Part shown: piece by piece, positions 1 through 12,029 of the stretch | How the letters are laid out: each line of letters opens with the position of its first letter | Position numbering within the stretch: position 1 is the stretch's first letter | Assembly (NCBI RefSeq): GCF_949987515.2 | Contig: NC_082694.2 | Location: 61,874,080 to 61,938,079, forward strand | Origin: Delphinus delphis | Lineage: Eukaryota; Chordata; Mammalia; Artiodactyla; Delphinidae | DNA length: 64,000 nucleotides | Direction of reading: 5' to 3' | The notes under the pieces: generated by a model | The model's database searches: none | What the model was told of the DNA's origin: nothing | The model's input: only the letters and a program-made list of their open reading frames with translations | Translations under genes and position numbers: made by a program

Positions 1-858
1 AACAATTTGAGCAACAAAATAAATAAATAGTATTGGATTATAATCCAAAATATAAAATGAGCAGCCATGAGTCTATTCTGATTTAAAGATTTGATTGAAT
101 AAATAATTGAGGAGAAATAGACAAATCTCCTCTGCAGAATTCCAAATAATTTGTGTAGCTACTTTACTCTTAAAAAGGTAAAGCGTAACTCTGTCCCCTC
201 TCCCAATGATCTCTTAAGCGTGATCTAAACATAGTGACTTCCTTCCAAAGTATATGGTATGAAAACAGGTGAAGAACAAGAACTTTACAGTACGGAAATG
301 TGAGAAACACTACCTCAGCCGTGTGATCAAGCTTAATATCAATAGTGGATACTGTGTACCTTTGATATGATGTGATAAAAATGGCACTTTACTTCTGAGC
401 TCTTTCTTTCCAAAACTCATAACCCCAGTCTAATCATGAGAAAACTATCAGACAGACATAAATTGAGGGACATTCTATTGTACAAACTGTCTGACTACTA
501 CTCCTTGAAGTCATTGAAAACAAGGGAAGTCTGAGAAACTGTCACAACATAGAGGAGGCTAAGTAGACATGACAGCTAAATATAATGTGGTGTCCTGGAT
601 GGGATTCTAGAATAGAAAAATTATATTAGGTTAAAACTAAATAAATCTAAAAAATGTATGGACTTCAGTTAGTAATAATGAGTTAGTATTAGTTGTGACA
701 TTTGTTGTGACAAACGTACCACACTAATATAAGATCTTAACGTTAGAGGAAACTGGTTGCTGTGTATGTGGGAACTTTCTGTACTATCTTTGCAAACTTT
801 TCTGTAAATCTAAAACAAGCCTAAAAAGAAACACTTATTTTAAAAACAAAGAAACAAA
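1..858 (+). mobile_element. Old L1M LINE, 3' UTR fragment
   Basis: The text follows the 3' UTR of old mammalian L1M elements: 'cataaccccagtctaatcat', 'gaaactgtcacaacatagag', and the closing 'ctgtactatctttgcaaact' followed by an A-rich tail near 835-858. The tail on the right puts the element on the plus strand; its 5' part lies outside the window. It has no open frame of note. Family recognition is from memory of the consensus; the exact subfamily is not assigned. Confidence 0.8.
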
Positions 859-1179
859 AAAGAAGTGTGCATGTGAGTATAACCTGAATCTAGGACATAA
901 AATGTTTAGGAAGTAATTGTGATAGTATTAACTCAAAGGCAAAGGAAGACAGAAAAATATCAAAATGGAAAAAGCTACAAAATTGTGGAATGACTATGAA
1001 CACTTTGGTTTTACATCGGCTTGGGAACATACTACAAGTTTGAGAATTGTCTTTCACGTGTGTGAAAATAAAGTTTTATTTCGATTTTTACCAATTCACT
1101 AGTCCTAGTCTCTTTTACCTTATATATTCCAAAATTACCTTTCCATTCTCATTCCCCACTCATTTAAACAAATCTGTCC
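859..1179. other. No recognised feature
   Basis: AT-rich DNA. A 69-residue open frame at 1047-1256 has no recognisable domain and is probably chance. Confidence 0.5.
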
Positions 1180-1560
1180 TCCAGGAAAATTGGTCTACTC
1201 ACCACCTGCTAAATATGCACAAAAAGAACCTTATACTCAAAGTTGTTCTCACTTGAATGCACTTTCCTCTTGCAGTTCGAACCATCCATCCTGAAGTTCT
1301 AACCATCCAGTAAGACGTCTTTGGCTTTCCTTGGTTTCCTCAGTTGAAAGAGATCCCATCTTCTTCTAATCCACAAAGTTGCTCTCTACTTCTCAAGTCA
1401 ATCATATACTACATTGTATCATGGTATCTATAAGTAGCTTCCCTATTGACTATTAAATACTTTGAGGATGGAGCCCTGATTTGTGCATCTTTGCATTTCC
1501 CATGGACTCCTTCTTAGAAATATACAGAAGTTTGATCTAATGAATTTTAACAATGTTGAA
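1180..1560 (+). mobile_element. Possible L2 3' end, degraded
   Basis: Pyrimidine-rich text followed by a stretch resembling the L2 tail (a 'ttgactatta..actttgaggatgga' region and an ending like the L2 AATAAATATTTGTTGAAT tail near 1530-1555). The match is loose and no boundary is clear. Confidence 0.35.
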
Positions 1561-2376
1561 CAGTCATTTTAGTTAAGGAAAAAACTTCAGACCTAAATCA
1601 ATTGGACTGAATAAAATTTTAATTATTCATTGTAAAAGTCATTTGATGGAAAGGGACTTCTACATTTTCCCAACATCTGTTATTATTGTAGTTTTTCCCC
1701 TTTGTGGTGGATAATGCACTGAGTCGATGCATATCAGATAATGCCTTTTGTGTGTGAGCCATTATTACAGTAATAACAATGGCAGCCCAGTTGATAGGAA
1801 CTTGGCAATGTGTATCCTTATCTTCAGAGTTCCCAATGGTTTGGAATATGGCTTTTTGTGAAACCATTTAATAGGAAAGTGTGTATTTAGAATTTGTTCC
1901 CAGCTCAAAGACTGACCCTTATCTCTAAAGTCCTTAATGAGAAAGCATGTGACAAATTGACTGGCACACTCCACTCCTCCAAGTAATTTCCCTTCCTGCC
2001 AAGAGTCTCTTGTAGCCTCCACTTCTAACTTAGAAACTGTTGAATGATGAACAGTCTGAAGCCAATATCTGAAGCTTCAGAAAGCACTCTTCAGAGAAAA
2101 ATTTTGCAGAGAAAAATTAACTTATTGAAAAGGTGGGAAATCAATCAGTCTTTTTTCATTGTGCCAGTTAACTACTTGATGAGTTTGACTTGGCTAAATT
2201 GACTGATGGGTTTAGTACTGCCCAAAAAGGAATCTTCATGATGACTGTCTTGGAGTTCTTTTGTTTAATGAAATACAGTCCCACACAACAGCATTGCAAA
2301 TAAACAAAAAACAAATGTATTATAAATCTTCACAAGTTTTATTTGAATCTGTTCATAAGGACTTCCTAATTAGGAT
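1561..2376. other. No recognised feature
   Basis: Single-copy looking DNA. Two overlapping open frames of 82 and 85 residues on the minus strand (1619-1867 and 1765-2022) show no domain and no coding signature. Confidence 0.5.
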
Positions 2377-2737
2377 TTCTTTTTTTTTAATTGGTGTATA
2401 ATTGCTTTACAATGTTGTGTTAGTTTCTGCTATACAACGAAGTGAATCAGCCATATGTGTACATTTATCCCCTCCCTCTTGGACCTCCCTCCCCCACGCC
2501 CCATCCCACCCATCTAGGTCATCACAGAGTACTGAGCTGAGGTCCCTGTGTTATACCGCAGCTTCCCACTAGCTATCTGTATTACACATGGTAGTGTATT
2601 TATGACAAACCTAATCTCCCAATTCATCCCACCCTGCCTTTCCCCCTCTGTGTCCACACGTCCGTTCTCTACATCTGCGTCAATATTCCTGCCTTGCAAA
2701 TAGGTTCATCTGTACCATTTTTCTAGATTCCACATTT
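2377..2737 (-). mobile_element. Cetartiodactyl L1, 5'-truncated 3' UTR
   Basis: A T-run at 2377-2388 (the reversed poly-A tail) precedes 'tgtataattgctttacaatg' and 'cttcccactagctatctgta', both typical of cetartiodactyl L1 3' UTRs read in reverse. The match ends near 'ttctagattccacat'. About 360 bp remain, so it is strongly 5'-truncated and carries no ORF2. Target duplications are not obvious. Confidence 0.85.
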
Positions 2738-3654
2738 ATTTATAAACTAATTTGTTAAACTAAACAAATATTCAATAAATAGCTAAAGTGGGTAGAAATA
2801 ATACTGTGAGAAAAATGCAAAAGAAAATAGCTGGCCTTATTTCATTGAAATTAAAGTAGAAAATAAAAGTAAAAATTTTCAAGTGAAAAGAAGTCACCAA
2901 AATGAGGCTAGAAAAACTATAATCACTGACTCCAGTGTCCTTATCAAGGGAAATAATTAGTAGTTTGTTACACCAAAAAATATCTCTATTGTGTGAGATA
3001 GTAATTTCAAAACAATACAGAAATTTGGAAAATTTTATGTAACCTTTAAATCATGTGTTCAGAATATTATTTATGGAAAACACTCAAAATATAAGTTTAA
3101 AGAATTAAAAATTTAGTAGGGAATCAAGAATTGATAACGTGATATGCCACTACTCTTTCAAGAAGCTTGGCTGAAAAGAATGGGATCACAAGGACAGTAT
3201 GTAAATGGAATCACAGAGTAAAGGGAATTTAAAAAAAACAGCCTATAGGAAGGATATGCTTGATTATTTTAATAAGCAGGAATAGTATCAGTAATGAAGA
3301 AGAGACTGAAGATTAGGAGAGAGAAGGAGTAATTGATCAGAGTGGGTCAACAGCAAAGACATACAAGTTGTCCTGGAATAAAATGATGATTCTTCATCCT
3401 CGAGACGGAAGGAGGAGGAAAATGTGGGTAAATACATGGGTACTCCTTGAGGTCAAGTGCTTGAGGGAAGGGTGATGATTTGGAAAAAGGGTTAACAAAA
3501 TGAGAGGGGCAGATAACTAAGGATCAATAAATACATTGCTGAGCAAGACTGGAGGGCTCACACTTTGTAGATGCCCTAATATGTATGGTGGTTTTTTGAT
3601 ATTCTTTTGCTGTGTCCAACAATTTGGATATAATAACAATAGTAGTACTTTATT
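2738..3654. other. No recognised feature
   Basis: A-rich then purine-rich DNA (3290-3560). I see no repeat family that I can name and no credible exon. Confidence 0.5.
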
Positions 3655-3825
3655 GTGATAAGCACTTTTCTTAGATTAGCTCATTTAGTCTTCATAGGTA
3701 GCCTCTGAAATAAACATAACTGCTATTTCAGTGAGGAAACAAAGGCTTTGAGGCTCAGAAATTTGCCCATTGTGTTAAAACCAATATTAATTGAACCCAG
3801 GCAGTCTGAACTAGAGACTGAGCTC
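3655..3825 (-). mobile_element. MIR SINE, reverse
   Basis: Text around 'gtgaggaaacaaaggctttg', 'atttgcccattgtgtt' and 'ttgaacccaggcagtctgaa' is the reversed MIR core and tRNA-like head. It is old and diverged. Confidence 0.75.
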
Positions 3826-4309
3826 ATGCTGGGCTCCTTGGGTTTGGAGGAATATTATTTTAAATCAGAAACTTCTCTGGTTAAAGGCCAAAAACAACAA
3901 GAAGTTTCAGTAATGCAAGGGGATTGAACTGTTCTTTTGGGTTTTAAGATCTGTTCATGGGAATGGCCATGCAGCCAGGCTGAAAAAGGAAGTGAGGCCA
4001 GGAAGGATGGCCAACTGGTAACACTTGGAGGACCAAGGAACTGAAGGTCCATGTCTGGGGAGAAGTTGTAAAGGGGATGAAGGCACAACTTCTCTACAGG
4101 AAGAGGAGATTATGAGTAGAGGACAGGATGCTAGAGGTTTCTGAGGTGGTATATTTCTGAGAGATGACAGGGTTCAAGTTGTGGCCATTGGTTTGAGTGG
4201 CTGGGATGGATGAAGCAGAGAGGAAATGAAGGACTCAGGATCATATGAGAAGTTAAGAAGTGATGGTGGATTCCAAGAACTGTGTCTTGAGGGATATTTA
4301 TTTTTGAAT
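3826..4309. other. No recognised feature
   Basis: Purine-rich DNA just left of a reverse L2. Part of it could be L2-derived, but I cannot align it. A 77-residue open frame at 3855-4088 (minus) has no domain. Confidence 0.4.
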
Positions 4310-5420
4310 GATAGTTTTCACTCTACAGATATTTATGTCCCTGCTATAAGATAGGCAGAGTTCCAGGCTGGGCAAAACAGTTCCAGTGGGCAAAACAGAC
4401 AAACTTGCTTCCCTCAGAAGTTTACATTCTAGTGTCTATATGACAGGCAGTGATAAGTACCTAAGAGAAAAATTAAGCTGGGAAGGAGAATAGGTATTTT
4501 CAAGGGAAGGGGTGTGATTGCTATAAAGGGTGGTCAGGAACAAGTGAGGAACCAGTGTGGCCAAAAAGATTGAGTGATCATTTACAGAACTGGAGAAGAG
4601 TGTGTGGGAGGTGTCAAATTTTGTTGGGGTCTGAGAATAAGGAGTTAGACTTTTGACCAGTTAATTCTGAGATGCTCATCAAACATCAAGAGGACAAACG
4701 AGTATTAAGTAAAGATTGACTATAAGATTCTGGATTTCATAGAGAAATCAGAAACCTGGGCTAGATATATAAATTTGAGAATTATATAGACGATGCAAAA
4801 AATGAATGGGATCATTAAGGACGAGAGGATAAGTAAAGACATGAAATACTCAGATGACTGTATGTAGGGCCACTACTAAAAGATCAGGATATGAGAAAAA
4901 TCCAGTGAAGAGACTGAGAAAAAGTGACCAGAGGAAAAGGAGGAGAACCAAAAGAGTGATGCCATGTGAAGCATGTGTTTCAAGATGGAGGAATTATCAA
5001 TTGAATAAAATATTGCTGAGGACTAAAAGAAAATGAAGATTGAGAACTGGCTGTTGGATTTAGCAATGGGTAGGTAATTAACAGCTGTGATAGAGCAGCC
5101 TGGTTGGCGATGGTTCAGTAGAGATGGGAGGAAATGAAATGGAGAAGGTGAATATCAACATACCTTCCTAGTTTGTCTATCAAACAGAGCGGAAATATAA
5201 TGACAGTTGGGGAAAGATGTGGGATCAAAATGAATTTTTAGTGTTTAAGGTGGAAACATTTGCAGCATCTTTGTAGGTTGTTGGAAGCTAACCAGCAGAG
5301 AAGGAGAAATCGATGATTCAGGAGAGAGAGGGACAATCATTGGAGCATTGCTGAGAAATAAGTGAGAGGAGATGAGATACAGGTACAGGTGGAGAGGTTG
5401 TTTTTGGGAGCACAAGCAGT
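4310..5420 (-). mobile_element. L2 LINE, reverse, about 1.1 kb
   Basis: Reading left to right, this follows the reverse complement of the L2 3' half: the 'acattctagtg' tail region near 4425, then 'ggccagtgtgg'-type text, 'ttctgagatgctcatcaaac' near 4665, 'gatatataaatttgagaatt' near 4760, 'gttggatttagcaatgg' near 5050 and the 'caggagagagagggacaatc' region near 5318. The order agrees with L2 throughout, so this is one element, heavily diverged. Open frames inside it (for example 4854-5036) are not genes. Confidence 0.75.
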
Positions 5421-5494
5421 CCATCCATACTGCAACTCTAAAGTTAAGAGGCTAGAATGCTAGCTGATTGGTGGCAGAGGCACTGTTTATTCTG

Positions 5495-5948
5495 TTTTTT
5501 TGGAATATATATAACATATATTTATTAATTTTAACATCTTTATTGGAGTATAATTGCTTTACAATGGTATGTTAGTTTCTGCTTTATAACATAGTGAATC
5601 AGCTATACATATACATACATCCCCATATCCCCTTCCTCTTGAGCCTCCCTCCCACCCTCCCAATCCCTCCCCTCTAGGTGGTCACAAAGCACCGAGCTGA
5701 TCTCCCTGTGCTATGCGGCTGCTTCCCACTAGCTATTTTACATTTGGTAGTGTATATATGTCCATGCCACTCTCTCACTTCGTCCCAGCTTACCCTTCCC
5801 CCTCCCAGTGTCCTCAAGTCCATTCTCTACGTCTGCATTCCTGTCCTGCCCCTAGGTTCTTCAGAACCATTTTTTTTTTTTTTTAGATTCCATATATGTG
5901 TGTTAGCATACTATATTTGTTTTTCTCTTTCTGACTTACTTCACTCTA
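5495..5948 (-). mobile_element. Cetartiodactyl L1 3' end with 9-bp target duplication
   Basis: L1 3' UTR in reverse ('gagtataattgctttacaat', 'cttcccactagctattttac', ending at 'cttactt' and 'cactct'), plus a degenerate reversed tail at 5495-5530. Flanking copies of 'tttattctg' at 5486-5494 and 5949-5957 are the likely target-site duplication. The 108-residue open frame at 5678-6004 is antisense L1 text, not a gene. Confidence 0.85.
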
Positions 5949-6420
5949 TTTATTCTGGATCTGCACATACCACATACTACTCAACACTGTGTAAATTCCA
6001 GTAAGTAATGGTCAAGGACATTGAATATGGAGACTATCCAGTGGAATTGCCCTTCTGCTGTCAAGGAGAGCATGACTGAATAGCTGAATGAGCAATGTTA
6101 ATAAACTGTGACAATTAAAAATCTGTGTGGTAACCTACTAAATGGATATTCAGTGTGACCTGCCCTTTCAGGAGTGAGATTCCTTTATTGAAAACTACAG
6201 TCTGTGTAATGGGGGTTATTACCTCCTCCCAGTCCCCATCTCTTCTACCAAAGGAAAAAAATTTGCTTTTCATCCATATTGGTGTCCTCATTATATTTCA
6301 TTGTTGTTTAAAATTGTTCCCTTACAGCCTATCTCTGTAAATAGGACCTATTTTTGCAAACAGAAGGAAATGGTATGTTATTTTACCTTTTTATTTTCAG
6401 AAGATAAGGTATGTTAGAGT
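5949..6420. other. No recognised feature
   Basis: Single-copy looking DNA right of the L1 insertion. I do not see a clear continuation of the L2 that lies to the left. Confidence 0.45.
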
Positions 6421-6560
6421 GTAAAGAAATCTGAAATGGGAATCAGGACACTGTGTTTCTTGCCCAGGCTCTGCCACTAACTCACTGGGAATTGGTTTCC
6501 TCGCTGGAAAATGAAGTAGTTGGTCCAGAGGATCCATAAAGTCCCTTCTGAATCCAAGTA
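6421..6560 (+). mobile_element. MIR fragment
   Basis: 'ggctctgccactaactcact' and 'ttggtttcctcgctggaaaa' match the MIR core on the plus strand. A second weak MIR-like stretch lies at 6690-6790 ('gggctattgtgaagattaaa'). Confidence 0.6.
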
Positions 6561-6790
6561 ATGAAATCATAATAACAACCTAAATAATTCAGAAATTCAC
6601 AGCTGATGCCCTTTATTTTTATATGCCCATAATACTCTATGTCAAGAAAGCTCACATTTATATTGTTGAGAGGTTACCAATCACCTGGGCATTAATATCT
6701 TACAGGGCTATTGTGAAGATTAAAAGAGAAACTGTGAAAGAAATTCACAAACTGTAAAGTGAAGTACTGTCAGCCATTAATAACATGTAG

Positions 6791-7499
6791 ACACTGAAGT
6801 ATTACATCCATTACTATCCAGATTCTGCTTGTACTATATGGCTTTTGTGATATCAAATAAGTCAGTAACCAAGGAATGCAAATGGGGAAGGAGAAGATTT
6901 TACTTGAAGAAATCATACATATTGCTTTTTTAACTTTTTTGTTTTTGTTGAAAAATGACCTTATGCTGCAGGAGGAGTAAACAGACTTTAAGACCCAGGG
7001 AAAGGCAGTGAGCTAAGCATGAGGGCTGGATGTATTGGTATTAATTTACTATCAACCATTATGTCGACATCAGAATAGCTTGGAAAGAACTATTGTCAGG
7101 TTTTAGAAAACGTTTAGCTTTATTTTAGAAACAAAACGAAAACTGAGTAAATTGAAAATTACAATTAATGTGATAACTTTAAGTTTAAATCAACAATCTA
7201 ACAGTTCTAATCTGTTATCATAATTATATTTTTATTTCCTTCCAAAGTTATTCCTTTTTCCATAATTCTCATTTTTTCTGTTTGTATATCTTCCTTTATT
7301 CAATCATAGGAAGAAATTTAATAGTAGGCATCTACCTGGCAATCTTAGTTTTTCTTGTAGCAAAAATTGTGTCTTCCTGCTGGATAAATTGATGGAACAG
7401 ATACGTTATAACACCAATAATAACGATGATAATACATTTTAAATTTGCATAGCATTCCATTTTTTTCAGAGCAGCTTCACAGTTATCTCACTTTATTCC
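6791..7499. other. No recognised feature
   Basis: AT-rich DNA without a recognisable repeat, exon or RNA gene. Confidence 0.5.
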
Positions 7500-7690
7500 A
7501 GCAATGCCACTTATTTGCTGCATAACCAGGCAAGTGACTCAACCTCTATGTGCCCCAGTTTCCTTATCTGAAAAATGGGGATCATATGAATATTTTGTTC
7601 GAAGGGTTGTGTGAAGATTAAATGAGTTAACCTATGTAAGACATTTAGTAATCATGTTGTCATAGTTGTTTATTATAATTACCATTTTGG
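7500..7690 (+). mobile_element. MIR SINE
   Basis: 'aggcaagtgactcaacctct', 'gtttccttatctgaaaaatg' and 'gtgtgaagattaaatgagtt' follow the MIR consensus in order on the plus strand. Confidence 0.85.
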
Positions 7691-9399
7691 TTATTATTTC
7701 CTCTTAGTGGTTTGGCGATTATAAATGTATTAGTTCCTAGTGCCGTTTTACAGTAGTTCCAGTGATTTATCAACCTTAAGTGGTATAAACTCCAATTCTA
7801 AAGTCGTCCAGCTGTAATATAAATGAATACAACGTGACGGGGGGCAACTGTGGCAAACTGACAGCTTGCACCTCTAAAGGCAGCAGCTCCTCCTCAGCCC
7901 CAGACAGTGTTGCCATGTAGGAATATAGGAATACAGTCCTAGTCTTGCCACACTGTCCAGTTTCTCAAGAAGGTAGAAACTTAAATTTTGTTTAATCTCC
8001 TGACTTTAAAAAAAAAAAAGATAAGTTATTTGATTTTTGGTAAAACATGGTATAGGCCAAACATACAAGTCTGTATGCAGGTTTAGGACCACGGTCAGCA
8101 GCTTCCTTATGTGCTCTCATCACTGCAGTGTGCACAATAGGTTCTTGATATAATCCTAATTGACTATAAAAATTGGGGAATCATAGTTAATTGGAGAATT
8201 GAGGCACCATTAAAATAGATATGTAAACTTCTTAATGGGTGTTGATAATGGATGGACTAGAAAAATCTGAAATAATAGGTGAAGATGAAAGAGGCACTGT
8301 CTGGATACCATGGACACAATCCCTACAGGGCTTCTAGGATGAAGTAAACTAGCTCTTTAAAAATTCCTTGGTCTTTTGGGAAAAATAGTGAAGGGCAGGA
8401 AGGTAGGCAGGAAGATAAGAAGTATGGCAGTGGGGGAGAAATCCCAAAACAAAACAGAACAAAAAATAGGTCTTCAGACACCAAAGTCCATGCTTTTCCA
8501 TATTCTCAGGCTGCTTCTAAATTAAATTAATGATTGTACAGCTCTTTCCAATCTACAGAACATTAGCTGAGCCTTCTCTGGGGATTCCAATACAGCGTTT
8601 ACCCGCATTTGAAATCCAGGTGGTGATTATTTTTGCTCTGCCTGCGTTTACCATTTTAGAGCCAGAGAAATGTGATCCTCTGATTCCACTGACAGGAAAA
8701 CAGGCTTGTGAGCGATACAGACAAGTGACTCATCTTCAGTGAGATTCAACTTTATGGAACCTACCATTCTTTATGACTTAAAAAAAAAAATCACTTAAGT
8801 CCTCAATCTTTGATGATTCCTTTATCACAGAGGGAGACTCTTAGATAATTGAAAAGGGGAAGAGTCATAATGAGTTTTCCCTGATGCATGTTGCCTCTCA
8901 TCACTAATTCCACTGATATCCTATAGGGAACATAAAGAGCCTCTTATCTCACTGATTGGTGGCATGAAAAGGCCTACATCTGACACACAGAGCTTGACTC
9001 TGCCCTTTCTGAACTGGATGGACTTGCCTAGGGACAGAAAGGAAAGTGACTTTGTTCTCTGAACCTCCTTCCTACAAAAGCTTTAATCCAGTCAATTTTA
9101 TTACTGATGGATTGGAGAATACCCAGACACCATGCTCCATCATTATCCTCCCAGACATTTGTTCCACATTTGCACCTGCTCTCTGTTGCTATTCCATTGG
9201 ACTGTTGTTAGAAGACTTAACTAACCATGGTGTAAACTCCACATTTACTGCAAAAGTTCTCTTTGGTTTAGATATATTAGCTATTCCATCGTCAGTTCAC
9301 CCGATATTTAATCATAAGACAGTTTTACATTTCAGTCCCAGAGGCAATTGAGAAATGAGTGTTTAAAATATTGTAAACAACATAAGGATCTTTTTTCCC
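7691..9399. other. Repeat-poor stretch; no recognised gene
   Basis: About 1.7 kb without a repeat I can name. It holds two modest open frames on the plus strand: 8530-8742 (70 residues) and 9046-9351 (101 residues). I recognise no domain, signal peptide or family in either, and cannot call them genes. A run of A at 8781-8790 is the only simple sequence. Confidence 0.5.
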
Positions 9400-9475
9400 C
9401 TCAAGTTTTGCATCCTCAAAACCTGCAGCACCTGATGGCTGTAAGTGCTCAATAAGTATTTACTGAACCAAAGCA
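9400..9475 (+). mobile_element. Possible MIR or L2 tail
   Basis: 'gtgctcaataagtatttact' resembles the shared 3' tail of MIR and L2. Too short to assign. Confidence 0.4.
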
Positions 9476-10287
9476 AAATCATAAGAGATTGTCATTCCAA
9501 AAATATTTGTAAATATTTGTGGGTTTTAAAGGCGTATTTATATTTAGATAACTTCATGAATTTGGGGGAGTCTGATTAGGACACCACTGAATTAATAAAT
9601 TATTCCATGGAGTAGAGAATTCTGGTGACTATAACCATCTGGAAGCACAACCAGAATTCCTTATGTAAATGAACAAAGACTTCTAAATAACAGCAGAAAG
9701 GGAAAAAAGCTGTCACTAAGACTATGCACATCACAGGAGAAGTACAAGGTGTTAAAATCACGGAATTAAAGAACTTGGTCTTTAGTTTCTCTCTTAATCT
9801 TCAATTCTTTTGGTTCAAGGGAAGAAAAGATATTTGTTCTATTTAGAAATAAATGGTAGTAGTGGGAGAACAGTGCTGTGCTGAGCCATGTTGGAGGCTG
9901 AGAAAAAAGGAAAAATTAGTAATATTGCTTCTGATTTTTAAAAAAAATTTGATATTTTGTTCATCATGGATTTTATTCATTAACTTTGATTTTTAAAGAT
10001 ACTTTATTAAAATATTATCTATCTGGATTACTGAGTTTTTTGATCCTTCATTAACTTTTGCAGCCAAGGTGAGTACCTCATTTGCCTTACCCTAGTCCCA
10101 GCACAGGATGTGACAGTAGAAATGTTATTTTCTGGCTGGTATAATTTAGAAAAAACTTAACCTCACATCTTAATGTGATGCTGAGTCATTAGGGAACAAA
10201 TGTAAAAAAATCTAACCTATTATTTTTAATAAGGGAAGAAATGCCATATTTTAGAAATATTTCTATTAAATGAAAATAAAATTATAA
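9476..10287. other. No recognised feature
   Basis: AT-rich single-copy looking DNA. Confidence 0.5.
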
Positions 10288-10472
10288 GGCTGACTGGGAG
10301 CTGTGCCTTCCTGCCACTGCCCAGCATCACCGGACAGCATCCTACTGCACACCGCTAGCCGAGGGAAAAGATCAAAATTCAAAGGATGGTTTTTACTGAA
10401 CACATATCACTTTTGCACCATCATAAAGTTGAAAAATCATAAATTGAACCATGGTAAGTCAGGAACCGTCTG
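10288..10472. mobile_element. Right half of a Tigger-type DNA transposon
   Basis: The stretch ends in 'accatggtaagtcaggaacc' and 'gtctg' followed by TA at 10473-10474, the terminal inverted repeat and TA target of a pogo/Tigger-class non-autonomous element. The matching left end is not visible, so it is truncated or decayed. The 63-residue open frame at 10303-10494 is transposon text. Confidence 0.6.
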
Positions 10473-10843
10473 TATATGGTATTCAGCTATTTGATTATGT
10501 GGATGATCTTTCCAAAAGTCCATAGAATAGGATAGTATTTCGATTCTCTAGTTTCTGAGTCAGAGAGGAATGATCAGCAAATTTCAGCTGGCTAGTTGGG
10601 CTTCCTGGAGGTCCAACAGGTTTAGAGAGATTAGGGATCAAGTTCTGGGAACACAGGCAATCACTATAGACTTGATGAGGTAAAACTTTGGAGATCTTCC
10701 TGACAAACAGTGTAGCATACTAACATAGGCACAAGCCGTGGTAACTAACAGAATGTTTTTTTGTTTCCTTTGTTGGTTTATTTTATTTTAGGATGACTTT
10801 CATACCCCCAGAGAACATTATGAGTGATCTGTCTTGTAGTATC

Positions 10844-10951
10844 GGTCTTTTGAATCTCAGCACAGGCTGGTTCTATTGGGTTGACCAAAAAGTTCGTTCA
10901 AGTTTTTCTGTAAGATCAATAGAACTAGCATGTGCTGGGATTCAAAAGACC
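10844..10951. repeat. Fold-back: inverted repeat around a solo mariner end
   Basis: The left arm 10844-10877 and right arm 10918-10951 are 34-nt reverse complements with three mismatches. The 40-nt loop holds one mariner terminal inverted repeat beginning 'ttgggttgaccaaaaagttc' at 10876, preceded by TA at 10874-10875. Only 'caa' then TA remains where the other end should be. The right arm continues into MIR-like text ('attcaaaagacctggttt'). Confidence 0.9.
10876..10917 (+). mobile_element. Solo mariner terminal repeat
   Basis: About 40 bp matching the terminal repeat of the mariner family common in cetartiodactyls (ttgggttggccaaaaag-type end, then 'gtttttctgtaagat'). The transposase and the second terminal repeat are absent. 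Confidence 0.75.
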
Positions 10952-11040
10952 TGGTTTAGTTATAAATGACTCTGCTAATATTTCTTTATAATAACCTTGG
11001 GTTAGTTAGTTATTCCATCCTTGGGGCTTGGTGTACTTAT
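10952..11040 (+). mobile_element. Possible MIR remnant
   Basis: 'ctggtttagttataaatgac' followed by 'taaccttgggttag' resembles the MIR head and core. Weak. Confidence 0.4.
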
Positions 11041-12029
11041 TCACAAAATTGGTGCTTTTTTTTTTTTTTAAAGAATGATTTCTTTCTTCGAATCTAATCT
11101 TACAGAGAAACCTCATATATTTGGACTGATGAAAGCAGATCTACTCTGCTTAAAATTAGGCAGACGGTCATCCCCAAACCCTGCCACTGAGTCTTTCTCT
11201 TAAATCCTGTCTCAGCCTTTGAAATTCTGCTGCAAAATCCATGGGCTTCAGGGGAGTACACTTAAACACTCCTGAGGGAGAGGGAAGAATTAAAACCGTG
11301 AATAAGATCTTAAGGGATACATCAAAAGTTTTTTTGTTTTCACTTTCGTGACATTTTTTTTCTTTTTAAATTTTTTTGGGTTCCTTAAGAAGTCCTAGGA
11401 AATTGCTTCCATGGCTCACCTTATAATTGCTTGAATTAACTTGTTTGTGAATATATAATTGTCTTCATTCTAATCATTTTTCTCTGCTTGTCACATCTAC
11501 TGGCTTTCACTGGCATGTAGATGCAACATTTGCATCAGCAATTTTATTTTAATTATTTAACCTTCTTATGTGAAGAGCAAAAACGTATGCATCAATGAAT
11601 TTGTCACAAAGCAGCCATCCATGGAACCCCACACAGTGCAAGAAGTAGAACATTGACAGAATTCCAGAAAGGAAACTTGTGACCGCCCCTCCCCCCGATT
11701 CAATGCCCCCATCATTGTTTGCTCCCTTTGTTTTTCTGGCTCAGGATGGTGATGGGGCGCCACTGTTTCCATATATGAGCCTTCACCATTCCTTTTTGGT
11801 TCCCCTCTCCCTGCTGGCACCTCTTTATTCACCTCTGTTCAGTTAAACGGCTTGCATTTGCTCTGTTTCCTGTCAGGAATCTGAATGACACAAACCCCCT
11901 GTAGAATGTTTAATAGACATGGTATTAGCAGTCTTAGTGAAAAGATTCTTAACATTTCATGATTAAATATGATGCTTGCTGAGGTGTTTTTTTTTCTTTT
12001 AACAGACATGACTTATCAGATTAAGGATG
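11041..12029. other. No recognised feature
   Basis: A T-run at 11057-11070, then single-copy looking DNA. 11,560-11,840 has a somewhat GC-richer stretch with an 88-residue minus frame (11566-11832) that I cannot assign to any family. Confidence 0.45.
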
